This document shows positions 18,090-26,004 of a stretch of DNA of 64,000 bases, in pieces. The notes beneath the pieces were generated by a model. That model made no database searches. It had not been told where the DNA came from and saw nothing but the letters and a program-made list of their open reading frames with translations. Made by a program: the position numbers and the translations under genes. The number at the start of each line of letters is the position of its first letter. Positions within the stretch are counted from its first letter, which is position 1. This DNA comes from Solidesulfovibrio fructosivorans JJ] (GTDB lineage Bacteria; Desulfobacterota; Desulfovibrionia; Desulfovibrionales; Desulfovibrionaceae), in contig NZ_AECZ01000019.1 in NCBI RefSeq assembly GCF_000179555.1, positions 1 through 64,000 on the forward strand, written 5' to 3'.

Positions 18090-18956
18090 ATGGCTAGCCG
18101 CACATCCGAACTGCCGTCACACGCCCCGAACGGGACGGACATCCCCCGGGTGATTTCCGTCACCTCGGGCAAGGGCGGCGTCGGCAAAACCAATATTTCG
18201 GTCAATCTGGCCTATTGCCTGTCCCGAATGGGACGCAAGGTCGTACTGCTCGACGCCGACCTGGGGCTGGCCAACGTCGATATCCTGCTCGGCCTCACGC
18301 CCAAGATGAACCTGTTCCATCTCTTCCATGAGGGCGTGGACCTGCGGCAGGTGCTCATGGAGACGCCGTTCGGGTTTTCCATCCTGCCCGCCTCGTCGGG
18401 CGTGAGCGAAATGCTGGCCCTGTCCACCGGCCAAAAGCTCGACCTGCTGGAAGCCATGGACCACCTTGAAGGCCGCATCAATTATTTGCTAGTGGACACC
18501 GGGGCCGGAATTAATGACAATGTCATTTATTTCAACTTGGCCGCGCGGGAACGGCTGCTCGTGCTGACCACGGAGCCGACGTCGCTGACCGACGCCTATG
18601 CGCTGATCAAGGTCATGCACCTGCACCACGACGTGCACCGCTTCCGCGTCCTGGTGAACATGGCCCCGAGCCTCAAGGCGGCCAAAGCCGTGTATGAAAA
18701 GCTGTCCACGGCCTGCGACCATTTTCTGTCGGGCATCTCCCTGGACTTCACGGGGGCTGTGCCAAGCGACCCGGCAGTGAAAAACGCGGTTATCCGCCAA
18801 AAACCGTTCTGCCACCTGACGCCGGAGGCTCCGGCCAGCAAAAAGCTTCAAGAGCTGGCCCAAACGATCGATTCCTGGGAAGTGGACGCGAAGCTCGATG
18901 GAAACATCAAATTCTTCTGGAAAAAACTCCTCTTCCAGGAACAGCCCCTGGCTTGA
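18090..18956 (+). CDS. flhG: MinD-like ATPase FlhG
   Basis: FlhG limits flagellar number by stimulating the FlhF GTPase and, in some species, by controlling flagellar transcription. The 288-residue protein has the deviant Walker A motif SGKGGVGKTNISVNLA, switch I and II features in LLDADLGLANVDILLGL, and DTGAGI. The gene follows flhF by 9 bp with an AAGGA ribosome-binding site. Its 3' end overlaps fliA by 59 bp in another frame, so the two proteins should be co-translated. An amphipathic C-terminal helix ending FWKKLLFQEQPLA may bind membrane, as in MinD relatives. Confidence 0.96.
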   Translation: MASRTSELPSHAPNGTDIPRVISVTSGKGGVGKTNISVNLAYCLSRMGRKVVLLDADLGLANVDILLGLTPKMNLFHLFHEGVDLRQVLMETPFGFSILPASSGVSEMLALSTGQKLDLLEAMDHLEGRINYLLVDTGAGINDNVIYFNLAARERLLVLTTEPTSLTDAYALIKVMHLHHDVHRFRVLVNMAPSLKAAKAVYEKLSTACDHFLSGISLDFTGAVPSDPAVKNAVIRQKPFCHLTPEAPASKKLQELAQTIDSWEVDAKLDGNIKFFWKKLLFQEQPLA

Positions 18957-19692
18957 CCTCGAATCCGGGGCGAAGCGGTGGGACGATTTCGATGCGCGCG
19001 ATCGCCAGGAGATCGTGCGTCACTACTCGCCCAAGATCAAAATCGTGGCCACGCGGCTCAAAGCCAAGCTGCCCCAGTCCGTGGAGCTGGGCGAGCTTTT
19101 AAGCGCCGGGGCCATGGGGCTGCTCGAGGCATTGGGAAGATTCCGACCGGAACTCGGCATCAAGTTCGAAACCTACGCCGAATCCCGCATCAAGGGGGCC
19201 ATGCTCGACGACCTGCGACGCATGGACTGGTTTTCCAGGGGCCAGCGCCACCGGGTGCGCACCCTGGAAGAGGCTTCGCGGCGCATCGAAAGCGACTCGG
19301 GCCGGACGCCTTCCGTCGAGCAGCTGGCCGAGGCCACGGGACTTTCCGAACGCGAGGTGACCCAGGGCCTCGAGGCCCTGCAAAACCAGCTGTGCCTGAG
19401 CCTCGACGCCATCACCGAAAACATCTCCTCCTACCAGAAGAACCAGCTGGAAAACGAGCCCTACAAATCGGCCGAGTTCAAGGAGCTCGTCGACAAGCTC
19501 GCCTCCCTGATCGACGATTTGACTCCCCGGGAAAAGCTGGTATTGTCGCTTTATTACGGTGAGGAATTGAACATGCGGGAGACCTCCGAGGTCATGGGCA
19601 TCACCGAGGGAAGAGTATCACAATTGCACTCCCAGGCCCTGGCCAGGCTTCGCCAAAAGTTCAAGGCCCAATTCAACATCGAGCAGCACTGA
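18898..19692 (+). CDS. fliA: Flagellar sigma factor sigma-28 (FliA)
   Basis: FliA directs RNA polymerase to late flagellar and chemotaxis promoters. The 264-residue protein has sigma-70 region 2 (ELLSAGAMGLLEALGRF and the ESRIKGAMLDDLRRMDW segment typical of sigma-28), region 3 (TPSVEQLAEATGL), and region 4 (LTPREKLVLSLYYGEELNMRE followed by the helix-turn-helix). The ATG at 18898 lies inside flhG, giving a 59-bp overlap. No other ATG near the expected N-terminus was seen, but a shorter protein starting at a GTG cannot be excluded. No flgM was recognised nearby. Confidence 0.95.
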   Translation: METSNSSGKNSSSRNSPWLDLESGAKRWDDFDARDRQEIVRHYSPKIKIVATRLKAKLPQSVELGELLSAGAMGLLEALGRFRPELGIKFETYAESRIKGAMLDDLRRMDWFSRGQRHRVRTLEEASRRIESDSGRTPSVEQLAEATGLSEREVTQGLEALQNQLCLSLDAITENISSYQKNQLENEPYKSAEFKELVDKLASLIDDLTPREKLVLSLYYGEELNMRETSEVMGITEGRVSQLHSQALARLRQKFKAQFNIEQH

Positions 19693-19803
19693 CGCCGGTA
19701 TGGCCCGAAGCCGGTTTGCCCGGCAAAAAAGAATAATCCGCCATGCCGCGCGTCGCCCCGCGCCGGGCGACTGACGGGCATTTGCAAGCACAGGAGAAAA
19801 GCC

Positions 19804-20187
19804 ATGGCCGCCAACAAGGAAATGCGCATCCTGGTCGTCGACGATTTTTCCACCATGCGCAGGATCATTAAAAATATTCTCAGGCAGCTGGGGTTTAACA
19901 ACATCATCGAGGCCGACGACGGCAGCACCGCCTGGGAAACCCTCAATAAGGACAAGGTCGATTTCATCATCTCCGACTGGAACATGCCCAAGATGCCGGG
20001 CATCGAACTGCTGCGCAAGGTGCGCTCCAGCGAGGAGTTCGCCGAAACGCCCTTTCTCATGGTCACGGCCGAAGCCCAGCAGGAAAACATCATCGAAGCC
20101 GTCCAGGCCAAGGTTTCCAACTACATCGTCAAGCCCTTCACGGCGGAAACCCTCGGCCAGAAGATAGACAAGATTTTCGAAAAGTAA
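19804..20187 (+). CDS. cheY: Chemotaxis response regulator CheY
   Basis: CheY binds the flagellar switch when phosphorylated by CheA. This 127-residue single receiver domain has the acid pair in VVDDFS, the phosphoacceptor in ISDWNMPKMPG, the Thr in MVTAEA, and the Lys in VKPFTAETL. These features match CheY rather than a generic receiver. It has a good GGAG ribosome-binding site and lies 111 bp after fliA and 146 bp before fliL. It is far from the cheA operon but inside the flagellar block. Confidence 0.96.
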   Translation: MAANKEMRILVVDDFSTMRRIIKNILRQLGFNNIIEADDGSTAWETLNKDKVDFIISDWNMPKMPGIELLRKVRSSEEFAETPFLMVTAEAQQENIIEAVQAKVSNYIVKPFTAETLGQKIDKIFEK

Positions 20188-20333
20188 TCCGCTTGCCGCC
20201 GGCCATGCGCCCACGCGGTCCCGCGTGACGACGGGCCCCCGGAGCCGCCACGTCCCGCCAGGGGCAATACGGCTCCCCGGCCGCCCGCCAGACCGTTCTC
20301 GCGGCGCGAAGCGGCATACGCCACGAGGCAACC

Positions 20334-21038
20334 ATGGCTGTCGACGACGGTCTCGAGTCCCAGGTCAAGGCCAAGCTCGACGACAGCGAGCTGTCCGACG
20401 ACCTCCCCAAGGCGCTGCAAAAGGTCGACCTCGACCTCGACGACGCGCCCTTTCTCGAAGACGAGGAAGAGACTCCCGCCGCCGAAGAGGGACAGGCCGA
20501 GGAAGCCTCCCCTTTTCCGATCGAGACCGAGGGGGAAAAGCCCTCCAAAAAAAAGCTCATTCTGATCGTCGCGCCGGTGCTGCTGCTCCTCATCGGCGCG
20601 GCCGTCTATTTTTTTCTGCTGAGAAAACCCGCGCCCCCGCCGGAATCGGCCGAGGAGACGCCGCCGGCCGAGGAGGCGCCCATGCCGCCCCCGGCGCCCG
20701 TGCCGCCGCCCCCCGAACCGCCCGCGCCCAAACAGGAAATCGTCATGCCCATGGAGCCTTTTCTCGTGGAGCTGACCGACGCCCAGGGGCGCACGCGCTT
20801 TCTCACCATCCGTTTCACGGCCGTAACCCAGGAAAAACCCGTGGAGCTGGAATTCAAGCGCAACATTATTGTCGTGCGCGATGCCGTGTATTATTATCTC
20901 AAGAATAAGAAATTCGAGTTTCTGGCCGATAAGAACAATGCCGAGGTCCTGAAAAAAGACGTGTTGTCGGTCATCAACCAGTTTATCGGGGCCCAACCGT
21001 TGGATAACCTGCTTATCGAGGATTACCTGGTGAAGTAG
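20334..21038 (+). CDS. fliL: Flagellar basal-body protein FliL
   Basis: FliL surrounds the stator and supports torque. The 234-residue protein has an unusually long acidic cytoplasmic N-terminus of about 65 residues. One transmembrane helix follows at about 67-90 (IVAPVLLLLIGAAVYFFLL), then a proline/glutamate-rich periplasmic linker of about 45 residues, and a stomatin-like C-terminal domain ending NLLIEDYLVK. The family usually has about 150-180 residues, so the extra length is in the N-terminal tail and the Pro-rich linker. It is followed directly by a small gene whose ATG comes right after the fliL stop. Confidence 0.92.
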   Translation: MAVDDGLESQVKAKLDDSELSDDLPKALQKVDLDLDDAPFLEDEEETPAAEEGQAEEASPFPIETEGEKPSKKKLILIVAPVLLLLIGAAVYFFLLRKPAPPPESAEETPPAEEAPMPPPAPVPPPPEPPAPKQEIVMPMEPFLVELTDAQGRTRFLTIRFTAVTQEKPVELEFKRNIIVVRDAVYYYLKNKKFEFLADKNNAEVLKKDVLSVINQFIGAQPLDNLLIEDYLVK

Positions 21039-21353
21039 ATGTCCATCGATCTGACCACCATCTTCCAGACCATGCCCTACGTGCAAAACGTGGCGCATGC
21101 CGAGCTGGTCCAACCGGAAGCCGCCCTGGCCGCCTCGCAGGTGATGGCCCAGCAAGCCCTGGCCGAACAGCGCAAGCAGCCCCAACGCATCGAGGAACAA
21201 AGCGCCATGGATTCCGTCGGGGACGAACGCCAGCGTCAGGCCGGCGGAGAACAGCAACATCGCCAGCGCCGTCACCCGGAGCCGGAGCCCGAAGAAACCC
21301 AGGCCAGCAACACGTCGCCCTTTGCCGGCCAGATCATCAACCTGAAAATATAG
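21039..21353 (+). CDS. Small Gln-rich protein after fliL, function unknown
   Basis: I do not recognise this 104-residue protein. The N-terminus (MSIDLTTIFQTMPYVQNVAHAEL) looks amphipathic. The middle is rich in Gln, Glu, Arg and His, probably coiled coil or disordered, and the protein ends in a short hydrophobic FAGQIINLKI. There is no signal peptide or membrane helix. Its ATG directly follows the fliL stop codon, so it is almost certainly co-translated and likely works in motility. Codon use matches its neighbours. It could be a cytoplasmic factor of the basal body. Confidence 0.75.
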   Translation: MSIDLTTIFQTMPYVQNVAHAELVQPEAALAASQVMAQQALAEQRKQPQRIEEQSAMDSVGDERQRQAGGEQQHRQRRHPEPEPEETQASNTSPFAGQIINLKI

Positions 21354-21457
21354 GATGCGCGCGGCCGGGGACGTCGTCACACGCCCGGGACCGGCGGCAA
21401 CCGCCAGCGCGGCCCCGCTTTTCCCCGCCTCCCCGCGCCGGCCCGGATGTCCGCTTC

Positions 21458-21877
21458 ATGAATGGCTATTCCACCCTCGTCATCTTTCTGACCGTCTGCG
21501 AACTCGCCCTGCTCCTTTTGGTGGTCCTTTTTTTCTCGCGCCTGCGCCGCTCCGAAGACCTGCTGGCCAAGATGCAGAAAAACCAGGACGGACTGCTCAA
21601 AAAACTCGACTTCAACGCCAAGCTCGAACAAGAGCTGGTGGGCAGTTTCCGGCAACGCCAGGCCCAACTGGCCGAACTCGACCAGCAACTGGAACAGCGC
21701 CGCGACGAGTTGGAAAAACTGGTCAAAAAAGCCGAGGAATGCATCCGGTCGCCGGAGTTCTTGCGCCAGATCATCAAAAACGGCTCCCGCCGCGGCCAGT
21801 CCCCGGTGGCCCTGGCCAAGGCCACCGGCCTGTCCCGGGAAGAGGTAGAGCTGATTTTGGCCCAGGAAAAGGCATAG
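21458..21877 (+). CDS. Single-pass membrane protein with coiled coil, function unknown
   Basis: This 139-residue protein has an N-terminal transmembrane helix at about residues 6-27. A long charged coiled coil follows at about 30-95 (KLEQELVGSFRQRQAQLAEL), and then a small C-terminal helical segment resembling a helix-turn-helix (SPVALAKATGLSREEVELIL). No known family was recognised with confidence. The end of the flagellar operon is a likely place for a motility accessory, but that is inferred from position. A strong set of hairpins begins 6 bp after its stop codon. Confidence 0.75.
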   Translation: MNGYSTLVIFLTVCELALLLLVVLFFSRLRRSEDLLAKMQKNQDGLLKKLDFNAKLEQELVGSFRQRQAQLAELDQQLEQRRDELEKLVKKAEECIRSPEFLRQIIKNGSRRGQSPVALAKATGLSREEVELILAQEKA

Positions 21878-21883
21878 AGGTCA

Positions 21884-21951
21884 CCGGGGCTCTGCCCCGG
21901 ACTCCGCCAGGGCTCTGCCCTGGACCCGCCGGGGGACTTGATGTCCCCCGG
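21884..21951. repeat. Three tandem GC-rich hairpins
   Basis: Three perfect stem-loops follow one another: CCGGGGC-TCT-GCCCCGG at 21884-21900, CCAGGGC-TCT-GCCCTGG at 21907-21923, and CCGGGGGAC-TTGAT-GTCCCCCGG at 21929-21951. The first two share the same loop and differ by a compensating G-C to A-T pair. They start 6 bp after a stop codon and could act as a transcription-ending or RNA-stabilising block. There is no T-tract. Confidence 0.8.
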
Positions 21952-22040
21952 ACCCCCTTTTACCGGGTTGGGCCGGTGAGGCGGGAGAGCGGCTGGGTCG
22001 GATTGGTTTAGTGCTGTTGGGCGGTGGGACGTCGTATGTT

Positions 22041-22108
22041 CGTTGCCGCAATCGGCCCGGCGACACGAGGAGCTTCGCTCCTCGACGCCGGACACGATTG
22101 CGGCAACG
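22041..22108. repeat. 68-nt cruciform-capable inverted repeat
   Basis: A nested inverted repeat has three stems. The outer stem is 14 bp (CGTTGCCGCAATCG at 22041-22054 with its complement at 22095-22108). A 6-bp stem is CCGGCG/CGCCGG. The inner stem is 8 bp (CGAGGAGC/GCTCCTCG) around a TTC loop. In total about 28 of the pairs are perfect, with only small internal loops. A further GCGGCG/CGCCGC hairpin lies at 22118-22132. No T-tract follows. It sits between the hairpin array and the repeat half-copy. Confidence 0.8.
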
Positions 22109-22149
22109 ACCGCGCCAGCGGCGAAGCGCCGCATAAAATTAAGAACTTT

Positions 22150-22233
22150 CCCCCACCATTTAAGAGTTTTTGGGGAGGGTGGGGGTCCGGGGGAGGGAAC
22201 CCCTTTTTTGCAAAAAAGGGTTCCCTCCCCCGG
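22150..22233 (+). repeat. Partial copy of the intergenic palindromic element
   Basis: This copy has the inner arm with AGTTTTTGGGG, the GGGGGTCCGGGGG lead-in, and a very strong hairpin 2 at 22187-22233. Its arms pair over about 23 bp with one bulged base (CCGGGGGAGGGAACC and complement around TTTTTTG/CAAAAAA). A smaller CCCCCACC/GGTGGGGG stem pairs 22150-22157 with 22178-22185. No recognisable hairpin 1 is present. The hairpin ends about 10 bases before the ATG of the next gene. Confidence 0.75.
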
Positions 22234-22242
22234 TTCACAATC

Positions 22243-23091
22243 ATGCAGCACATCGCATCCAACCTCCAGGCCTTCCGGCGCGGACATACGGTCGGTCAAA
22301 CCGTAAAGGGAAGACTCCTTTCGCCCGGACCGGGCGGGCTTTTCTGGGTAGTGGTCTCCGGCATCAAGCTTCTGGCCAGCCTGGACCACGAGCCCGTGCC
22401 CGGCCGCGAGCTGATCTTTCGCATCAAGGCCCTCGAACCGGAACTGATTTTAAAGGACATTACCCCGCCGCCCAGTTCCGCCACGGAGCCGGGCCTGCTC
22501 CTGGCCGGCATCGCCGCCGCGCGGACCCGTTTCGAGCGCCATCTGAGCCGGCTTGCGCCGCCGTCCTGCCCGCCCCTCGACCTCACCGCCGCCCGTCGCC
22601 ATTTCCGCGATTGGTTGGCTGGCGATGCCCCCGCGCAGGCGGATTTTAGCGCCGTGCAGGAGCTTTTCCGGCTGGCCCGGACCTTCGTGCCCCGCATCGA
22701 AGGTCACCCGCGTTACCTCCCCTGGGTGTTTCCCGGGCTCACCCAGGCCGAAGCGTTGACGGCGCGTCTTTCCCCGGAGCAAGGCGGCCCGGGGTTCCGT
22801 TTGCGTCTTTTCGGCCACCTTTCGGGTCCGGGGCGCCTCGCCATCGAGGCCAGCCACCACCCCGCTTCCCGGAAAGCGCCGGCCCGCACCGTCTACCGGC
22901 TCATGCTCGAACACCCGCAAGAGGCCGCCGACTGCATGGCCATGCTGGCCGACCTGCGCTTCGGCAAGGCCGTCCTGGCCCCGGCCTGCCTGTCGGCCGG
23001 AGCGCTGCCCGCCCCGCTTGCCGCCGGATTCCTGGCCCGGATCGTGGCCGCGACCGCCCGGCCCTTTACGGGGCTTCGCCTTCGGGTATAA
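22243..23091 (+). CDS. Uncharacterised protein with a FliK-like N-terminal segment
   Basis: I do not recognise this 282-residue protein with confidence. Residues 10-70 read like a small beta-barrel segment seen in FliK-type or hook-length proteins (VKGRLLSPGPGGLFWVVVSG, then EPVPGRELIFRIKALEPELIL). The rest is helical and rich in Ala, Arg and Pro, with a conserved-looking RLRLFGHLSGPGRLAIEASH strand region near 180-200. There is no signal peptide or membrane helix. The frame stays open upstream only by reading through the hairpin, so I took the ATG at 22243, although it has no clear ribosome-binding site. It follows the flagellar block, which makes a motility role plausible. Confidence 0.65.
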   Translation: MQHIASNLQAFRRGHTVGQTVKGRLLSPGPGGLFWVVVSGIKLLASLDHEPVPGRELIFRIKALEPELILKDITPPPSSATEPGLLLAGIAAARTRFERHLSRLAPPSCPPLDLTAARRHFRDWLAGDAPAQADFSAVQELFRLARTFVPRIEGHPRYLPWVFPGLTQAEALTARLSPEQGGPGFRLRLFGHLSGPGRLAIEASHHPASRKAPARTVYRLMLEHPQEAADCMAMLADLRFGKAVLAPACLSAGALPAPLAAGFLARIVAATARPFTGLRLRV

Positions 23092-23144
23092 ATGTCGGGA
23101 CCGGCCGGCGCGGCCCAATCCACCGACCTTTGGAGCGTTTCCCC

Positions 23145-24590
23145 ATGGCGTACAAGGACTTGCAGGAATTTTTGCGGCTTCTGGAAAAAAAAGGCGAACT
23201 GCGGCGCGTAAAGCCCGAACTGGATCCGTATCTGGAAATCGCCGAGGTTACGGACCGGGTGTCCAAGGCCGTCGGCCCGGCCCTCTATTTCGAACAGCCC
23301 AAGGGATCACGCTTTCCGGTGGTCACCAACGCCTTCGGCTCGTTTCCCCGCATGCATCTGGCCCTTGGCTGCGATGATCTCGACGCCCTGGGGCACCGCA
23401 TCGACGCCGTGCTGGAGATGGAAAAGCCGGACGGGCTCATCGGCAAGCTCAAAATGCTGCCCAAGCTGGCCAAAATGGCCGGCATCTTCCCCAAGACCGT
23501 CAATTCCGGCCGCTGCCAGGATGTCGTCATGACCGGCGACGACGTGGACCTGTCCCTTTTGCCGGTGCTGACCACCTGGCCCGGCGATGCCGGCCCCTTC
23601 ATCACCCTGCCCGTGGTCGTGACCAAAGACCCGGAAAGCGGCAAGCGCAACGTGGGCATGTATCGCATGCAGGTCTTCGACAAAAACACCACCGGCATGC
23701 ACTGGCACCGCCACAAGGGCGGGGCCTACCACTACCATCTGGCGGAAAAACGCGGCGAACGCCTGCCCGTGGCCGTGGCCATCGGCCCGGACCCGGCCTG
23801 CACCTATGCCGCCACCGCCCCGCTGCCGGACGATATCGACGAATTTCTCTTCGCCGGGTTTCTGCGCCAGGCCCCGGTGGAATTGGTCCAGTGCAAGACC
23901 GTGGACTTGCAGGTCCCGGCCTCGAGCCAGTTCGTGCTGGAGGGCTATGTGGACCCGGGCGAACGCCGCCGCGAAGGGCCCTTCGGCGACCACACCGGCT
24001 ATTATTCCCTGGCCGACGACTATCCCGTCTTCCACGTCACGGCGCTCACCCACCGCAAGGACGCCGTCTATCCGGCGACCCTCGTCGGTCCTCCGCCTAT
24101 GGAGGACTGCTACATGGGCAAGGCCACCGAACGCCTGTTTTTGCCGCTTATAAAAAAGCAGCTTCCGGAAATCGTGGATATGAGCCTGCCCCTCGAAGGC
24201 GTGTTCCACAACTTTTGCTTCGTCTCCATCGACAAGCGCTATCCCGGCCAGACGCGCAAGATCATGTACGCCATCTGGGGCCTCGGGCAGATGATGTTCA
24301 CCAAGATCATCGTGGTGGTGGATGCCGGGGTCAACGTGCAAAACACCTCCGAGGTGCTCTGGCGGCTCGGCAACAACGTCGATCCCCGGCGCGACATCGT
24401 CATCGTGGACGGCCCCCTCGACGCCCTGGACCATGCCTCGCCGACGCCTTTTTACGGCGGCAAGATCGGCATAGACGCCACGAAGAAGGGTCCCGAGGAA
24501 GGCCATATGCGCGAATGGCCCGATTCGCTGGTCATGTCCCGGGAGGTCAAGGCCCGCATCGACGCCTTGTGGGGCGAACTGGGAATATGA
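23145..24590 (+). CDS. UbiD family (de)carboxylase
   Basis: UbiD enzymes decarboxylate aromatic or alpha,beta-unsaturated acids using prenylated FMN. The 481-residue protein has the family length. It carries DVVMTGDDVDLSLLPVLTTWPGDAG, the prFMN/metal-binding MHWHRHKGG and EGPFGDHTGYYSLADD segments, and PATLVGPPPMEDCYMGKATERL. Possible roles include menaquinone or ubiquinone-like quinone synthesis, but UbiD homologues act on many substrates and no UbiX partner is next to it. The ATG at 23145 follows GGAG at a good distance; an upstream in-frame TTG is unlikely. The stop overlaps the tag start (ATGA). Confidence 0.92.
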   Translation: MAYKDLQEFLRLLEKKGELRRVKPELDPYLEIAEVTDRVSKAVGPALYFEQPKGSRFPVVTNAFGSFPRMHLALGCDDLDALGHRIDAVLEMEKPDGLIGKLKMLPKLAKMAGIFPKTVNSGRCQDVVMTGDDVDLSLLPVLTTWPGDAGPFITLPVVVTKDPESGKRNVGMYRMQVFDKNTTGMHWHRHKGGAYHYHLAEKRGERLPVAVAIGPDPACTYAATAPLPDDIDEFLFAGFLRQAPVELVQCKTVDLQVPASSQFVLEGYVDPGERRREGPFGDHTGYYSLADDYPVFHVTALTHRKDAVYPATLVGPPPMEDCYMGKATERLFLPLIKKQLPEIVDMSLPLEGVFHNFCFVSIDKRYPGQTRKIMYAIWGLGQMMFTKIIVVVDAGVNVQNTSEVLWRLGNNVDPRRDIVIVDGPLDALDHASPTPFYGGKIGIDATKKGPEEGHMREWPDSLVMSREVKARIDALWGELGI

Positions 24591-25186
24591 CCATGACCGC
24601 GGACGCCGCCGCCCCCATCCGCTGCCCCTGGTGCGGCGACCTCGACATCTACGTGCGCTACCACGATACGGAATGGGGCGTGCCGCTGCACGACGACCGG
24701 GCGCTTTTCGAGCTGCTCATCCTCGAAGGCGCTCAGGCCGGCCTGTCGTGGCTGACCATCCTCAAGCGTCGGGAAGGCTACCGGGCCGCCTACGACGGCT
24801 TCGACCCGGCGCGCGTGGCCGGCTACGATGCGACAAAGCTCGCCGCCCTGGCGGAGGATGCCCGCATCATCCGCAACAAGGCCAAGATCAGGGCCTCGGT
24901 GGCCAACGCCAAAGGCTTCCTGGCCATCCAGGAGGCCTTCGGCTCCTTTGACGCCTACCTCTGGCGCTTTGTCGACGGCCGCCCCATCGTCAACCACTTT
25001 TCGGCGTTGCATCAGGTCCCGGCCACCACGCCCCTGTCCGAAACCATAAGCCGCGACCTCAAATCCCGGGGATTTTCCTTTGTCGGCCCCACCTGCGTCT
25101 ACGCCTTTCTCCAGTCGGCGGGGCTCGTCAACGACCACCTGACCGGCTGCTTTCGCCACAAGGAACTGGCCGGGGCGGCCAAATGA
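24587..25186 (+). CDS. tag: DNA-3-methyladenine glycosylase I
   Basis: Tag removes 3-methyladenine from DNA as the first step of base excision repair. The 199-residue protein has the family start RCPWCG, the YHDTEWGVP segment, and FELLILEGAQAGLSWLTILKRR. The zinc ligands are the N-terminal Cys and the C-terminal His/Cys region (HLTGCFRHKEL). The ATG overlaps the stop of the UbiD gene (ATGA), implying coupled translation; a second ATG two codons in is also usable. The stop overlaps the start of the next gene by 4 bp. Confidence 0.95.
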   Translation: MTMTADAAAPIRCPWCGDLDIYVRYHDTEWGVPLHDDRALFELLILEGAQAGLSWLTILKRREGYRAAYDGFDPARVAGYDATKLAALAEDARIIRNKAKIRASVANAKGFLAIQEAFGSFDAYLWRFVDGRPIVNHFSALHQVPATTPLSETISRDLKSRGFSFVGPTCVYAFLQSAGLVNDHLTGCFRHKELAGAAK

Positions 25187-25674
25187 CCCGGGAGCTCACC
25201 CGGCCGCCCATCTACACCCTGGGCCACGACAACCACGACCGGGCCGTTTTTTTGAGCCTTCTCGCCCGCCACGGCGTCAATCTGCTCATCGACGTGCGCG
25301 CCGAGCCCTACTCGCGCCATCTGCCGCATTTCTGCAAGGACGCTTTGGCGGCGTCGCTCAAATCCTGGGGCGTGGGCTATCTTTTTTTCGGCCGGGAACT
25401 CGGCGGGCGCGGGACGTCCGTGGCGGACGCGGTCTCGTTTTCCCTGGGCATCGACCGGGTGGTCTCGGCCTGGCGGCAGGCTTACCGGCTGGCCCTGGTC
25501 TGCGCCGAAGAGGACCCCAGGCGCTGTCACAGGGCCTGGCGCATAGCCCCGGCCCTGCTCTCCCAAGGCGCGCGGGTGGTGCATATCCGGGGGGACGGCC
25601 GGCTCGAACCCCACACCCCGGCCTGGGCCGATTATGCGCTGGCCGCGGCCCCCCTGCCGGGCATCCCAAGATAA
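25183..25674 (+). CDS. DUF488 family protein
   Basis: DUF488 proteins are small cytoplasmic proteins of unknown function. The 163-residue sequence has the family beginning IYTLGHDNHD, the LLIDVRAEPYSRHLPHF segment, LGGR, and the near-terminal CAEEDPRRCHR motif with two Cys and a His that may bind metal. The start overlaps tag by 4 bp, so it is co-translated with the repair gene. That linkage hints at a nucleic-acid-related role but does not establish one. Confidence 0.9.
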   Translation: MTRELTRPPIYTLGHDNHDRAVFLSLLARHGVNLLIDVRAEPYSRHLPHFCKDALAASLKSWGVGYLFFGRELGGRGTSVADAVSFSLGIDRVVSAWRQAYRLALVCAEEDPRRCHRAWRIAPALLSQGARVVHIRGDGRLEPHTPAWADYALAAAPLPGIPR

Positions 25675-25733
25675 ACGTCCCGGCGCGGTGAACGCGGCAT
25701 CGGCCCTTGCCGGCCGGGAAAAAGGAAAAAGAC

Positions 25734-25985
25734 GTGAGCGAGGACTCCAAGGAAACGCAGTGGGTGACGGTGTCGAGCTTTTACCGCCCGGCCGAGCCGG
25801 AGGCGGGCTTCGAGGATATTCTGGCTTCCGAGGAAGCAAGGTGGGCGGATACGGCTAGGCAAGCCGGGCTCGTCCCCAAGGAACACGTCCGGGTTACGCG
25901 CGGCGAAGAGGAAGTGACCATCGAAGTCAGCCCCGCCCTGGAAGCGGCCTTCACGCCCGTCCAGACCTTATGGAAGGCGCAGTAA
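25734..25985 (+). CDS. Small acidic protein, function unknown
   Basis: This 83-residue protein is not recognised. It contains TQWVTVSSFYRPAEPEAGFEDIL and EEARWADTARQAGLVPKEHVRVTRGEEEVTIEV. It is acidic, with no membrane helix, signal peptide or Cys. I chose the GTG at 25734 because it follows AAAGGAAAAAG at the right distance; an upstream TTG is possible. It is the last plus-strand gene before a convergent junction occupied by the palindromic repeat. Confidence 0.7.
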   Translation: MSEDSKETQWVTVSSFYRPAEPEAGFEDILASEEARWADTARQAGLVPKEHVRVTRGEEEVTIEVSPALEAAFTPVQTLWKAQ

Positions 25986-26004
25986 GAAAAGGAGCGAAGA
26001 AAGT

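Noticed and set aside
23891-24586. Extended start for the tag gene inside the UbiD-family gene
   Set aside because: The added residues lie in another frame of the UbiD gene. The family start (RCPWCG near the N-terminus) and the ATGA overlap fix the start at 24587.
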